Source: Flavobacterium sp. BFFFF1 (GTDB taxonomy: Bacteria > Bacteroidota > Bacteroidia > Flavobacteriales > Flavobacteriaceae). Taken from it: DNA of 64,000 bases. This document shows positions 24,077 to 34,000 of the stretch, piece by piece. Position numbers and translations under genes: made by a program. The stretch is taken from assembly GCF_002256285.1 (NCBI RefSeq), contig NZ_NKJE01000001.1, positions 101,851 to 165,850 on the forward strand, read 5' to 3'. The stretch's first letter is position 1. Every line of letters begins with the position of its first letter. The notes beneath the pieces were generated by a model. That model did not search any database and had not been told where the DNA came from. It was given only the letters and a program-made list of their open reading frames with translations.

Positions 24077-24430
24077 TTAAAAATTCCATTTTATGGTAGA
24101 ATTCTTAAACACCTCAAATATATAATCGGCTTCAGTCAAAAGTATAAACAACAAGTATAATACGAGGAAAATAACCGGCAATACTACAGCCCATCTGAGG
24201 CTCTTTTTCTCGCCTTCCATGTGCATGAAAGCCCAAACGATGTAATACGCTTTAAAAATGGTCAGGATGTAAAATACCCAGTTCAGCAGGTTCATCCCCA
24301 GGACATGCCTTCCGTGAAGCACTTCGGGCTTATATATACCCAAAATTACTTCAACAATAGTGACCAGTGAAAGCAATCCGAAAACAAACCAGATTCTTTT
24401 AATATTTGAAACGTGCTCGTGATGCGCCAT
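24077..24430 (-). CDS. Cytochrome c oxidase subunit IV family protein
   Basis: 117 residues with three predicted membrane helices, of the prokaryotic subunit IV (CoxD/CyoD-like) family: RIWFVFGLLSLVTIVEVILGI, WVFYILTIFKAYYIVWAFMH and VVLPVIFLVLYLLFILL. It is a non-catalytic stabilising subunit of heme-copper oxidases. It is the last gene of the cyoE-coxIII-coxIII-coxIV run and lies 20 bp after the longer subunit III gene. The terminator at 24031-24054 closes the run. Confidence 0.88.
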   Translation of the reverse strand: MAHHEHVSNIKRIWFVFGLLSLVTIVEVILGIYKPEVLHGRHVLGMNLLNWVFYILTIFKAYYIVWAFMHMEGEKKSLRWAVVLPVIFLVLYLLFILLTEADYIFEVFKNSTIKWNF

Positions 24431-24450
24431 GATAATAAACTTTTAAAATT

Positions 24451-25488
24451 TTAAACGAGATAGAAAACAGTGAAAACGAATACCCAAACCAAATCCACAA
24501 AGTGCCAGTAAAGACCCACTTTTTCAATCATTTCATAACTTCTTCTTTTCTCATAAGTCCCTAGAAGAACATTAAAGAAAATAATGATGTTGATGATTAC
24601 ACCTGAAAATACGTGGAAACCGTGAAATCCAGTAATAAAGAAGAAAAAATCTGCGAACAGCCTGTTGCCGTACTCGTTTCTCTTAAGATTAGCGCCTTCT
24701 ACCACCATGTGTGCATTGGCCATCATCTTTTCTGACGCTTCACGCGTAAGGATTGCCTTGTGCTTGTGCTCTGCAGTTTCCATCAACTTATGGTCTACCG
24801 TAGGATCGTTTTTGGCGCTGCTTCCTTCTTTGTAATTTACTTCGGTCCTCACTCTTAATTCAGGATGTGCAGCAAATGCCGCCTGAACCTCAGTAACTGA
24901 AAAGGTAGACAGTGTAGGTTCGTCCATAAACCATTTTCCTTTACTACGGGTCAATTGCTCACGTGCTTCTGGCAACTGTACCGCAAAATCCTCGAGTTTC
25001 ACCCTGTTTCCGTGGTCGTCCACAATTTGCAACAGGCTTCCTCCTTTGGTTTCAATGGCACCATACTCACCTTTGATGAAGTTACTCCACTCCCAGGCCT
25101 GTGAACCAACGAATATTAAACCTCCAATAATGGTCAGGAAAAGATAAAAAGTAACTTTCGCTTTATTCAAATGATGTCCTGCATCAACGGCAAGCACCAT
25201 CGTGACAGAAGAAAAAATCAGGATAAACGTCATCAACGCCACATAGTACATGGGCGCAGGGACACCGTGCATAAAAGGGAAGTGTGTAAACACCTCATCA
25301 GCATTAGGCCAGGTCTCAATAAATTTAAACCTTGAAAAACCATATGCCGCCAGGAATCCTGAGAAAGTTAAAGCATCCGATACGATGAAGAACCACATCA
25401 TCAGTTTACCGTAGCTGGCGTCCAATGGCTCATTGCCGCCGCCCCAGGTTTTCACTTCGTTTTTTGCAGTAGTAGCTGTCGCTTCCAT
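24451..25488 (-). CDS. Cytochrome c oxidase subunit III with a large extramembrane insert
   Basis: 345 residues of the heme-copper oxidase subunit III family. Family helices are recognised by SYGKLMMWFFIVSDALTFSG, the GHH motif in VDAGHHLNKAK, and the C-terminal FFFFITGFHGFHVFSG and YWHFVDLVWVFVF. Between helices at residues 141 and 277 lies a hydrophilic insert of about 135 residues (KEGSSAKNDPTVDHK, LMETAEHKHKAILTRE), which is absent from the compact neighbouring subunit III (25531-26115). It supports the proton path and stability of subunit I; the role of the insert is unknown. Confidence 0.9.
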   Translation of the reverse strand: MEATATTAKNEVKTWGGGNEPLDASYGKLMMWFFIVSDALTFSGFLAAYGFSRFKFIETWPNADEVFTHFPFMHGVPAPMYYVALMTFILIFSSVTMVLAVDAGHHLNKAKVTFYLFLTIIGGLIFVGSQAWEWSNFIKGEYGAIETKGGSLLQIVDDHGNRVKLEDFAVQLPEAREQLTRSKGKWFMDEPTLSTFSVTEVQAAFAAHPELRVRTEVNYKEGSSAKNDPTVDHKLMETAEHKHKAILTREASEKMMANAHMVVEGANLKRNEYGNRLFADFFFFITGFHGFHVFSGVIINIIIFFNVLLGTYEKRRSYEMIEKVGLYWHFVDLVWVFVFTVFYLV

Positions 25489-25530
25489 AAAAGTTATCCG
25501 TTAAAAAGTCCCCAAATTTACGTTTTTTTC

Positions 25531-26115
25531 TTATTTAAAGAAATATAAAAATAAAAACAGATATAACCACAGAAAATCGAGAAAGTGCCAAAACATCGCA
25601 CCTAGCTCTAATCCAAGGGTTTGACCTGAATTGTATTTTTGTTTAAAATGATTATAAATTACGACTAAAAGCGAAATCAATCCTCCTGCAAGATGCGCCA
25701 AATGCACAATCACAAAAACGTACAGGAACGATACCGTAATTTTACTGGAGCTGCCAGAAGGAAAAAGATTCCTTTTATACAGCTCATGAAAACCGTCAAA
25801 CTGGAAATAAACAAACAGGCTTCCCAGCACTAACGTAATCAAAAGGAACAAGCCTGTCATGCTGCGATTGTCTTTTTGAATGGCCTTTTTAGCAAGGTGA
25901 AAAGTGATGCTGCTGATCAGGATAATCACCGTACTGATGTAAAACGCCGTCGGCAAATCAAACGGCACCCAATCCTCCCTTTTCTTGCTTACAATATAAC
26001 CACTCGTAAGGCCCGCAAACACCATAATCATGCTGACAATAGCAAACCACAGCAGCATTTTTTTAGAACGAATGTTCTTCTGTTTTTCCTCTTCTGAAAA
26101 TGTCATTTCGATCAT
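25531..26115 (-). CDS. Second, compact subunit III-like oxidase protein
   Basis: 194 residues, five membrane helices, of the cytochrome c oxidase subunit III family: MLLWFAIVSMIMVFAGLTSG at the N-terminus and GAMFWHFLDFLWLYLFLFLYF at the C-terminus. It lacks the N-terminal helices and the insert of the neighbouring 345-residue protein. Paired short and long subunit III genes are usual in Bacteroidetes oxidase loci. The start ATG (26115) overlaps the cyoE stop by 1 nt (TAATG); an internal ATG three codons on is also possible. Confidence 0.87.
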   Translation of the reverse strand: MIEMTFSEEEKQKNIRSKKMLLWFAIVSMIMVFAGLTSGYIVSKKREDWVPFDLPTAFYISTVIILISSITFHLAKKAIQKDNRSMTGLFLLITLVLGSLFVYFQFDGFHELYKRNLFPSGSSSKITVSFLYVFVIVHLAHLAGGLISLLVVIYNHFKQKYNSGQTLGLELGAMFWHFLDFLWLYLFLFLYFFK

Positions 26116-27038
26116 TATCGTAAAAATTTATCAAATATATAAATCATCTGTAAAAGCGTGATGTAAGCGACGCTCGCCAACATTAAAGTTTTAGCGGCTT
26201 TTGCAGTACGGATCTTGTAAAGACGGATGGCATGATACAACATCCACAATCCTAAAACAAAAACCAACGCAGCACCAACGATGGAAAGTGACAACTTCGT
26301 ATACACAAAATACGGCAGCACAAATGGCAGTAATGAAGCAGCGATAAGCCAAACCGTGTAAAGGATTACCTGCAATGCCGTAGTGGTGTCCTTTTTACCC
26401 GAAGGCAGCATAAAAAATCCTGCCTTTTCATAATCCTCATACAAAAACCAGCCAATAGCCCAAAAGTGGGGAAACTGCCAGAAAAATTGTATCAGGAACA
26501 AGGTTCCGGCTTCAATCCCGAAATCGCCCGTCGCAGCAACCCAACCCAGCATAAAAGGAATCGCACCGGGAAAAGCACCCACAAACACAGAAAGCGGCGT
26601 AACCGTCTTCAGCGGCGTATAAATACTGGTGTACAAAAAAATCGAAACCGCACCGAACATGGCCGTTTTCGGATTAATGCAATACAGTATGATCAATCCC
26701 GCAACCGTCAGTAAGCTCGCAACAAAAAAAGCCTGTGTTGTGCTCATACGCCCCGAAGGAATCGGACGGTTCTTTGTCCTGTCCATCAATGCATCAAGAT
26801 CTTTTTCAATGATCTGGTTGTAGGCGTTCGACGCACCAACCATACAATAGCCGCCAACAGCAAGCATTACCAACGTCGTAAGGTTAATGGCCGCAAAATT
26901 AGGCACGCCGAGTATAAATCCGGCAATGGACGAAAAAACCACACTGATAGCCAAACCTGCCTTCGTGATCTCTTTAAAATCGGTAAAAATTGATTTGACA
27001 GAAATTGTCGTTGAAGTCGCGCTCAAAACGGTTTTCAT
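26115..27038 (-). CDS. cyoE: Heme O synthase (protoheme IX farnesyltransferase)
   Basis: 307 residues from the ATG at 27038, a UbiA-superfamily enzyme with about eight to nine membrane helices. It attaches a farnesyl group to heme b to make heme O, the precursor of heme a in the aa3/caa3-type oxidase. The prenyl-diphosphate-binding motif reads NAYNQIIEKDLDALMDRTKN near residue 70, with RPIPSG after it, and the second conserved loop is YEDYEKAGFFML. The open frame extends to 27077 across the promoter, so the ATG 27038 is used. First gene of the subunit III/IV operon. Confidence 0.95.
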   Translation of the reverse strand: MKTVLSATSTTISVKSIFTDFKEITKAGLAISVVFSSIAGFILGVPNFAAINLTTLVMLAVGGYCMVGASNAYNQIIEKDLDALMDRTKNRPIPSGRMSTTQAFFVASLLTVAGLIILYCINPKTAMFGAVSIFLYTSIYTPLKTVTPLSVFVGAFPGAIPFMLGWVAATGDFGIEAGTLFLIQFFWQFPHFWAIGWFLYEDYEKAGFFMLPSGKKDTTTALQVILYTVWLIAASLLPFVLPYFVYTKLSLSIVGAALVFVLGLWMLYHAIRLYKIRTAKAAKTLMLASVAYITLLQMIYIFDKFLR

Positions 27039-27046
27039 TTGTGCCG

Positions 27047-27077
27047 CAAAGGTACTTGATAGAAAGCGAATGCGCAA
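27047..27077 (-). promoter_or_regulatory. Promoter of the cyoE-coxIII-coxIV operon
   Basis: TTG (27077-27075), 20 nt, then TACCTTTG (27054-27047) on the minus strand, a full -33/-7 match. The -7 box ends only 8 nt before the cyoE ATG, so the leader is predicted to be a few nucleotides long. Confidence 0.8.
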
Positions 27078-27110
27078 AATTACAGCGATAAAAATGAAGG
27101 TGTTTTTTCA

Positions 27111-27222
27111 GGAGCATGATCCTGCTGTCCGCTGTATCTTTTCCAGCATTTGGATGGAATCTCTTAAAAGAAACCGCAGTCCGAAAATACTGCAAAAGGA
27201 TGCCGCTTCCATCAGGGCTAGG
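27111..27222 (-). repeat. Dispersed hairpin element, copy 2
   Basis: Sits between the RemB-like gene and the cyoE promoter. It shares the outer boxes with copy 1 (GGAGC...CGCTGTATCTTTT and AAAAGGATGCCGCTTCCATC) at the same offsets of 20 and 87 nt. The stem at 27131-27145 and 27187-27206 has different bases from copy 1 but still pairs. The first box itself can form CAGGA-GCATGA-TCCTG. Confidence 0.8.
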
Positions 27223-27230
27223 CGCCTGAC

Positions 27231-27273
27231 GCCAAAAGTTGAAGTTCGGTGTTCATTGACCGCAACTTCGAAC
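27231..27273 (-). terminator. Possible terminator after the RemB-like gene
   Basis: GTTGAAGTTCGGT (27238-27250) pairs with ACCGcAACTTCgAAC (27259-27273) over 13 bp with two bulges. On the minus strand the stem is followed by CTTTTGG, a short T run, and lies just past the gene's stop at 27291. The T run is weak. Confidence 0.4.
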
Positions 27274-27290
27274 GCTAAACAGTGAAATTA

Positions 27291-29384
27291 CTAATAGTCA
27301 AAATACCAATTAAACAAATCCGCACGCAGCCCCACCGAAAACCAGGTCGTATTATCCTTAAAAACTGCAGCCGTTTCCGTTTCCGGATCAAAACTCCTGT
27401 AAATCAGGTTCGCAAAAAGCTTCAGGTTCGTAGTCGGGTTGACCAGATAACCTGCCTGAAAATCCGCAATAAAAATATTGGTCCTATTTCCCTGCCCAAT
27501 CGAAACGCCGGTATCGAATGGCCTGTCATTATTGTAATTTTTATAGATATTCCCACCGTAATTAAACGTGTCGGTCGCAGAATCGAAGTCAAAACCACGA
27601 ATACCGTAAGTCAATTTGGCATCCGCAAAATAACGGTCCTTATGGTAGCGCGCTATCGCAATCAGCTCGCGCGCGTTTCCGCCCCAGGGATGCCCCATGC
27701 TTTGGTTGTTGTGTCCGTAATTCGTAATGGGATCACTGTGTGAGTATACGTATGGACGAATGGCATTGTACTCAAATTGCAGCAATAAGTTATCGATGTC
27801 AAATGCGTTGAAATATTTCGCCCCAACCTGAATTCCGGATTTGTTCAACCAGCTTTTATTCTGTTCTTTAACCGCGCCCAGCGAGAATTCATCCAATATA
27901 AATTGTCCGTACAAATTAATGCTGTTGCTCCATTTGTATTTCCCGGTCAATCCCAGCACGGCATTTCCGCTTCGCGCTGACGAGGTAAACTCGACCGTCC
28001 TGTAAAAAATAATGGGATTCACGAAATTCATATCAAAACCGCGGCCGTTGCTGTTGGTCCAGACCACCGACTCGAAAAATCCGATATTAATCCGTTTGTT
28101 GATGTTCCAGCTCAGATAATGGTTTGCCATAAATTTGGTCGCATAAGTGCGTTCCTCGGTGACTTCCGGGCGCACATCTTTGAGCCACATGTAAGTATTG
28201 GTGTACTTTATCTTCCAGAATTTGGTGTTGACTTTGATGTAAGGGTAAGGACTCGCGGCGTCTCCCAACAGCAGCGAACGGTAGCCATCCCCAATGAAGT
28301 TTCGCCCATATCCCAATTGCAGGTCAATAAATTTTGAAGGGGTGTACGTCAAATTAGCATCGGCCGATGGGAAATCGTATGCGTCAGTTTTGAAAGGCTT
28401 TGCTATCCCAACGCCTGGAATGATCGCAGGATCGCCTCCGGACGGCTTTATCGATTCGGCATATTGGTTAAAATAATCGGCAAACCGACCCTGGCTTTCA
28501 TAAATCGTCGAGGTAAACACCAAATTCGTTCCCAAACCTGCCTGCAACTGTATCCCGCGCGTATTCTGGAAAGTGGAAACTGACGTTTCCCCTTTGCTTT
28601 TACCCACCCTCAAATCGATGATCGGATTTAGGGTAACCCAATAATCCTCTCCCTGAAATTGCACAAAATGCTCGTCAAATATTTTCTTTCCCCACCATCC
28701 TGTTTTATTCTTAATCAACTTCTTATTTTCAGCGGCAAGGTCATAATATTTTGAAACTTCTTCATACGTGAAGGGCTTTGAACCGGTATGGTTATTGCTC
28801 CCAACCTGGTTTACTGCCGCATCAAAACGCGCATAACCGACATGCGTAAACGGAATATTCAAATGGCTTTTCATCACCGGATTGTCAAATTTGTGGTAGG
28901 GCAGGCTGTCAATTTCCGTAAGTTCCTTGTCTTTCAGCACCATTCGTTGTTGCACATCATTTTTGACCGCCTGTGTATCGGTTTCATTTTGAAGCGGGAT
29001 TTTTATTTTATAGGTATATTTTGCATACACTGGTTTACCATTATACGTGGCCGGCTTAATTTTAGGTAGTGAGGAAAAAACCCTTTTGGCTTCGGTTATC
29101 AATTCCGGATAAATAGCATCTACATATTGTACTTTAAATGCGCCCGTCGAATCGACTTCAAAAAGCACATTGACATTTCCCTTATAGCCATTCTGCTTCA
29201 GATTATCTGGAATTTTAAAATTGTTAAAAACATGATCCTGCAGCTGTGTATAAAAACAACGCTCAGTTTCTAATGGGTTTTTATCGGTACAATTCGGAAA
29301 CACCGGAAATTGTTCGGCAGTCACCTGCGCGGCTGCGGTTCCAATATTCAGTAAAAAAAATAAAGAGAGTAAAGTGTATTTCAT
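27291..29384 (-). CDS. RemB-like outer membrane protein with N-terminal TonB-C-like domain
   Basis: 697 residues from the ATG at 29384 with a signal peptide (TLLSLFFLLNIGTAAAQ). Residues about 20-140 resemble the TonB C-terminal fold (NVNVLFEVDSTGAFKVQYVD, IKPATYNGKPVYAKYTYKIK). The remaining 500 residues look like a Wzi-like outer membrane beta-barrel, with strands such as INIGFFESVVWTNSNGRG and TNLKLFANLIYRSFDP. From memory this resembles the gliding protein RemB of Flavobacterium, but I cannot confirm that. A GTG at 29399 also opens the frame; the ATG is preferred. It follows deoC by 17 nt, so the two are likely cotranscribed. Confidence 0.6.
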   Translation of the reverse strand: MKYTLLSLFFLLNIGTAAAQVTAEQFPVFPNCTDKNPLETERCFYTQLQDHVFNNFKIPDNLKQNGYKGNVNVLFEVDSTGAFKVQYVDAIYPELITEAKRVFSSLPKIKPATYNGKPVYAKYTYKIKIPLQNETDTQAVKNDVQQRMVLKDKELTEIDSLPYHKFDNPVMKSHLNIPFTHVGYARFDAAVNQVGSNNHTGSKPFTYEEVSKYYDLAAENKKLIKNKTGWWGKKIFDEHFVQFQGEDYWVTLNPIIDLRVGKSKGETSVSTFQNTRGIQLQAGLGTNLVFTSTIYESQGRFADYFNQYAESIKPSGGDPAIIPGVGIAKPFKTDAYDFPSADANLTYTPSKFIDLQLGYGRNFIGDGYRSLLLGDAASPYPYIKVNTKFWKIKYTNTYMWLKDVRPEVTEERTYATKFMANHYLSWNINKRINIGFFESVVWTNSNGRGFDMNFVNPIIFYRTVEFTSSARSGNAVLGLTGKYKWSNSINLYGQFILDEFSLGAVKEQNKSWLNKSGIQVGAKYFNAFDIDNLLLQFEYNAIRPYVYSHSDPITNYGHNNQSMGHPWGGNARELIAIARYHKDRYFADAKLTYGIRGFDFDSATDTFNYGGNIYKNYNNDRPFDTGVSIGQGNRTNIFIADFQAGYLVNPTTNLKLFANLIYRSFDPETETAAVFKDNTTWFSVGLRADLFNWYFDY

Positions 29385-29401
29385 TTCTATGTGTTTCACA
29401 A

Positions 29402-30145
29402 TTAATAGCCGCTTTCGGAAACGCCTCCTTCGGAAATTGCTTTTGCCGACGATGTTCCGATCCGTTTAACGCCAAGGCGAATCATCGCAGCGGCTTCGTC
29501 AAAGGTACGCACACCACCTGCAGCTTTAACAGGCAATGGTGAAGCATTTTCGATCATCATGGTGATCGTCGGAATCGTTGCGCCGTTTGGCAGGTTATTT
29601 TCCGTTTTATAGAATCCCGTGGACGATTTTACAAAAACAGACCCATACTGATCTTCCTTGAAGTTTTTTACGATAACGTTCTTAATTAACGCCGAAAGCC
29701 TTACGATCTCATAATTGTCCAACGCAGCCACTTCGATAATCCATTTTACGGTTTTGTTTGCAGCGAGTCCCAATGCGGTACCATGCAATACTTCGTCCTT
29801 TACCAAATTCGTTTGACCGTCTTTGAAAGCCTTGTAATTGCATACAAAATCCAGATCATCAGCGCCATGGGCGATCGCCTTTTCTGCCTCGGCAAGCTTA
29901 ACCTCCAAAGCCGACTGTCCTAACGGAAAGTCAATGACTGTGCCTATCAATAATTTTGATCCGGCTTCCAGGATCATTTCTTTGGCCAAAGAAACCATAT
30001 CCGGCCTGATCATGATTAACTTGAAATGTTCGGTTATCGCCTCCCTGATAAACTGCTTAACGACTTCAGTGTTTTCTGAAATAGAGAGTCCTGCCTGCTC
30101 TGGGGTCTTCAGGTAAGTTGAATCGAGATATTGTCGAATGTCCAA
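29402..30145 (-). CDS. deoC: Deoxyribose-phosphate aldolase
   Basis: 247 residues. Cleaves 2-deoxyribose 5-phosphate to glyceraldehyde 3-phosphate and acetaldehyde in deoxynucleoside catabolism. The fold and motifs match DeoC: YLDSTYLKTPEQAG at the start, the GTVIDFPLGQS strand, DLDFVCNYKAFKDGQ, and FVKSSTGFYK containing the catalytic Schiff-base lysine, followed by VKAAGGVRTFDEA. The start is a TTG at 30145 (MDIRQYLDST), which matches the family N-terminus better than any later codon. The RemB-like gene follows closely. Confidence 0.94.
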   Translation of the reverse strand: MDIRQYLDSTYLKTPEQAGLSISENTEVVKQFIREAITEHFKLIMIRPDMVSLAKEMILEAGSKLLIGTVIDFPLGQSALEVKLAEAEKAIAHGADDLDFVCNYKAFKDGQTNLVKDEVLHGTALGLAANKTVKWIIEVAALDNYEIVRLSALIKNVIVKNFKEDQYGSVFVKSSTGFYKTENNLPNGATIPTITMMIENASPLPVKAAGGVRTFDEAAAMIRLGVKRIGTSSAKAISEGGVSESGY

Positions 30146-30178
30146 TAGAAGTGATTATTTAGTTGATGGGATAAAAAT

Positions 30179-30201
30179 AAAAAAATCCCGCCGAAGCGGG
30201 A
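30179..30201 (-). terminator. Terminator with UUCG tetraloop after the VanZ-like gene
   Basis: On the minus strand TCCCGC-TTCG-GCGGGA is followed by seven T. It is a strong intrinsic terminator placed 19 nt past the stop of the VanZ-like gene and before deoC. Confidence 0.92.
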
Positions 30202-30220
30202 CTTATTTTTAAATATTATT

Positions 30221-30640
30221 CTAGGCGGTTTTTTTTAATGGTTTTACAAATGTCGAAAACGTGACAACCGCCAAAATAGAGCCGATAACATTGGCCAATA
30301 CGTCCATCACATCGCCGCTTCTTGTATCGGTTAGCGTCTCCTGGATTATTTCAATAGTGACCCCATAAACGAATGAGAATAAAAATGCCCTGAAGAGCGC
30401 TTTCTTGTTGTCGTTCAGCCTCTGAAACCTGAAATACAAAAACCAGAATGCAGTCAGCCCAAAATGAAAGGTAATGTGTCCGAATTTATCGAAATTTTTT
30501 TCGCCGATTTTTGGAAGCTCGTTAAAACTTACCAGACAGAAGTAGGTTACTACGGCAGTCCAGCCTAACGCGAGCCAAAGATATTTTCTCTTACGCTCCA
30601 ATGAGTGCCTTATAGTCGTCTGCTGACAATAATCCGTCAA
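30221..30640 (-). CDS. VanZ-like membrane protein
   Basis: 139 residues from the ATG at 30640, or 126 from the TTG at 30601. Four membrane helices are predicted. The VanZ pattern is clear in [40 protein letters not shown] and [18 protein letters not shown]. VanZ-like proteins are widespread and of uncertain role. With the ATG the gene overlaps gcvH by 50 nt; with the TTG by 11 nt, so the shorter form is quite possible. It is closed by the UUCG terminator at 30179-30201. Confidence 0.8.
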   Translation of the reverse strand: MTDYCQQTTIRHSLERKRKYLWLALGWTAVVTYFCLVSFNELPKIGEKNFDKFGHITFHFGLTAFWFLYFRFQRLNDNKKALFRAFLFSFVYGVTIEIIQETLTDTRSGDVMDVLANVIGSILAVVTFSTFVKPLKKTA

Positions 30641-30971
30641 AATCGGCTACATCAGCAACTTTTATCTTAATCATCCAGCCCTCGCCGTATGGATCTTTAT
30701 TCACTTTTTCAGGATCTGACTCCAACGATTCGTTAAACTCAATGATTTCTCCTGCCAAAGGCAAAAACAGGTCAGAAACCGTTTTGACAGCCTCTACCGT
30801 TCCGAAAATCTCATCTTTTTCAAGGGATTGGTCAACCGTTTCTACTTCTACGTATACGATATCGCCCAGTTCTTTCTGCGCAAAATCTGTGATGCCTACG
30901 GTAGCTATACCGCCGTCAAGACTTGCCCATTCATGATCTTTAGTGTATTTTAAATTAGCCGGAATATTCAT
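30591..30971 (-). CDS. gcvH: Glycine cleavage system H protein
   Basis: 126 residues. The lipoylated carrier that shuttles the aminomethyl group between the P, T and L proteins of the glycine cleavage system. The lipoylation motif is [13 protein letters not shown] with the modified Lys near residue 63, and the N-terminus [14 protein letters not shown] is typical. The other gcv genes are not in the window. It has its own -7 box (31008-31015) although it follows sprA on the same strand. The VanZ-like gene overlaps its end. Confidence 0.95.
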   Translation of the reverse strand: MNIPANLKYTKDHEWASLDGGIATVGITDFAQKELGDIVYVEVETVDQSLEKDEIFGTVEAVKTVSDLFLPLAGEIIEFNESLESDPEKVNKDPYGEGWMIKIKVADVADFDGLLSADDYKALIGA

Positions 30972-31007
30972 CTTTTATGTTTTAGTTTGTTTATTAAGCG
31001 TTTTATG

Positions 31008-31015
31008 CAAATTTA
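31008..31015 (-). promoter_or_regulatory. -7 box of gcvH
   Basis: TAAATTTG on the minus strand matches TAnnTTTG. TTTCG lies at the -33 position, close to the consensus. The leader would be about 30 nt. It lies in the 81-bp gap after sprA. Confidence 0.55.
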
Positions 31016-31052
31016 TTGTTTCCTGATAAACCACGAAATGTTTTCACTGATT

Positions 31053-34000
31053 TTAGTTTCCGAAATTATAACGCAACGTAAATCCAGCCCTGATGTTTGT
31101 AATCGGGAATGCTGTTGAAATCACTGCTTTAGTAAAGGAGTGGTCGTAGAAAAATATCGCAGTCAGGTTTTTGCTGAAGGAATAATCGGCAGTCAGTTTC
31201 AGGTTCCATAAATTTTGGCCACCCGCGAGTTGGTTGTTATCATAATCCAGGTAACGTACAATCGTTTTGCTGTCCCTCAGCGAGAGGTCGGCCTTGATAT
31301 TGATATCACTTTTGATAATTCCCTGAGGATTGTCCGCCAGTGCCGAGTTGAATATGACGTCCTTAATCCTGTAACCAAGTCCAATCGAATAATCCATTCC
31401 CTGTACTTCTGTGAGCAGGTTGTTGTCAAAGCTCATCGATAGCGCGCGGTCCTTTTTAACCTCTGCCGTTACTTTCATCGAGTTCTTCATCTCCATGTCG
31501 ACTTTAATCAGTGGATTGAACTGCTCAACAAGGTTAACGTTTGAAATAAGCAACTTCGGGTTTACGTTTCCGGATACGTCGACGCCGTTCGGATTTTTAT
31601 CGTATTCAAAATTGGAACGGAAAGAGTTGACGGTGTAAGACGCTTTATATCCGTGCTGCAAAGAGAATCTCTTGAACCTGTCTTTGAAGAATTTATAACG
31701 CATCAGTCCGCTGTATTTAATGTTCCAGTTCGGAATCGGCACATCCCTGAATGCACCAAGTGCCACCGAAGAAGGCTTGTTCCCGGAATAGGCCGCCAGA
31801 AATGCCGGCAATAAAACTTCCTGGCTGTTTTTACCGAATCCAACCGGATACCCATCCGCATCAACGATAAATGGATCATACCCTCTTCTCGCAGCCACAC
31901 GCCTTGCAATGACAAGCCTGTTATCCCTAAACTCATCAAAAATAGCCGAGCCATTTTCATCACTGGCCGAAAAAGCTGTTTTTATCAAAACCGTCGAAAT
32001 CGAGAAGTTTCCGAAGTTATACGGTGACCTTGAATTGTAACGTCCATCAGCAGAAACGTCAAATTGTTCTGAGAAATTATCGCCATAGCTACGGTTTCCG
32101 GTCAGATCAATCTTAAAATCAGGAAATAGGTCCATGGAAGCCGTCATGTCCAGATTCTTGGAAGTCACCTGAGTAAAATTTTGGTTAAACTCCTGGTAAT
32201 CGGTCAGCCAACCACGCTTCGCAGCTTCATAACGCACGTCAGACTGGCTTCCGAAAACAAATCCCAGTGTCGGCTTTGAAGTCCCGAAAAATCCAATCCC
32301 AGGCAAATAACCCGGAAGCACCGTTCCGGAAGTTTCGGTGTAATTCACCTGTAAATTCTTGAGGCTGGTTAATACGCCAATCAGTCCATCCACGATCACG
32401 TTTCGTTCGTTTTGAGCCACTGGCTGGGTATTAGTAACTTTCTGACCCGGTTTAGGCGGAGCGGCATTTTTTGCAGGTCCTTTCGCTGGGGTTTTTGACT
32501 TTGTCAACCCTAAATATTTGTAAAGAAGCTCAAAGTTCAGGGTGGTATTTAAGCGATGTGCGCCATTATTCTGGATGGTATTCCCCAGATTATAGAATGT
32601 CCCGTCTCTTGCCTCAAAATTAGAAGTGGCTTCAGATGCCCGTTGCCAGCTGTAATCACCGGTATATGTGTAAGTCGATTTGATAAAACTCAGGAATGGC
32701 AGTTTATTCAGTGGCAATTCATAATTCAATGTGAGCTGCTGTGTATGCTGGTTTGGCTGCCCGGTGTTCCAGTAATCGTCGTAAATTGTCACGGCATCAA
32801 TTGGCCTTCCCAACGCATCAAAATAATTCTTAACGATGTTGTTTGAGGCGCCTGTGTAATTGATTTTGAGATTTTTCGTCAGATTATAATTGAAACCGTA
32901 TTGGTAATTGAACATAAAATTTCTGCGATACAGCGGATCAATCGCAATACCTTCAATGCCTTCAACCTGCCTGAATTGCTGGCGGTTGTATTGCCGAATG
33001 ATCGACGAACTGAAAGTGAGGCTTGAGGGCAGGTAATTAAAGTTAAAATCGCTTAATAGTTTCCAATAGCTGCTCTTCGACATGAATTTTGTTTTCTTGA
33101 AAGGCTCGACGGCTTTCGGCTGGAAATTAAAACTGTAATCTACTGTACTTCGAACCTGTTGGTCTACATATTCCTCGATTTCAAAATCATGCTTCAGCGT
33201 TTCGTTAAAGGAGTGCGAAAGGGTAATGTTTTCAGGATCATAAATGTGCTGTTTCTGGTCTGCTCCTCTTTCTTTTTTAACCCCGATAAAGTTGATACTG
33301 GTGTTCTTGGTGTACTCGATAGCGCGGTTTTCGATGTTATTCCGCTGCGACACACTAGGTGTTTCATTAAGCAACAAATCGAGCAAAATATCGCGGTTGT
33401 ACGGGTCATATTGCGGTTTTACAATTTCTTCGCCCACACCGTAATTGAAAGGCAGTACAATTCCCCATTTCTTTGGGAGCAATTTCCCGAGGCTGACATT
33501 GGTAACGATACTGTATTGCTTTTGATCTTCGCGGCTCCTTTCGTTTGCGCCATCTTCCAATGCACCAAAACCGATCGTACTCATCTTACCTGTGGCCGAG
33601 AGTGTCATAAAATCAGCGAAATTGGTGTCCATACTGGCCACGGCGGCCATACCGCCTTTGTTGTCCATTTCTGAAAGCCGGAGTTCATTGAACCATACCT
33701 CACCGGTAACAGGAGTAGGCGTGAGGGGCGTTCCATCAGTATTTAACCCGGTAAGTGTATTGTTTTTTATCCCCACCATTACCGTACGAACCTGTCCAAA
33801 ATTTGGATTCCCTTTGATACTTAAAGTGAGTTTATTAGGCTTGTCTGCCGCGGAAGGATCTAGTTCCTCCTCGGATTTGGTAAGAACCTGATTGACGAAC
33901 TCTTCTGGGTGGCTCATGGCATAAACCTTAAGCTTTGTAAGAAGGTCGAGCTTTAAGTCGAGCTCATTCTCCTCAGGCCATATCTGATCTGCAGTAACCG

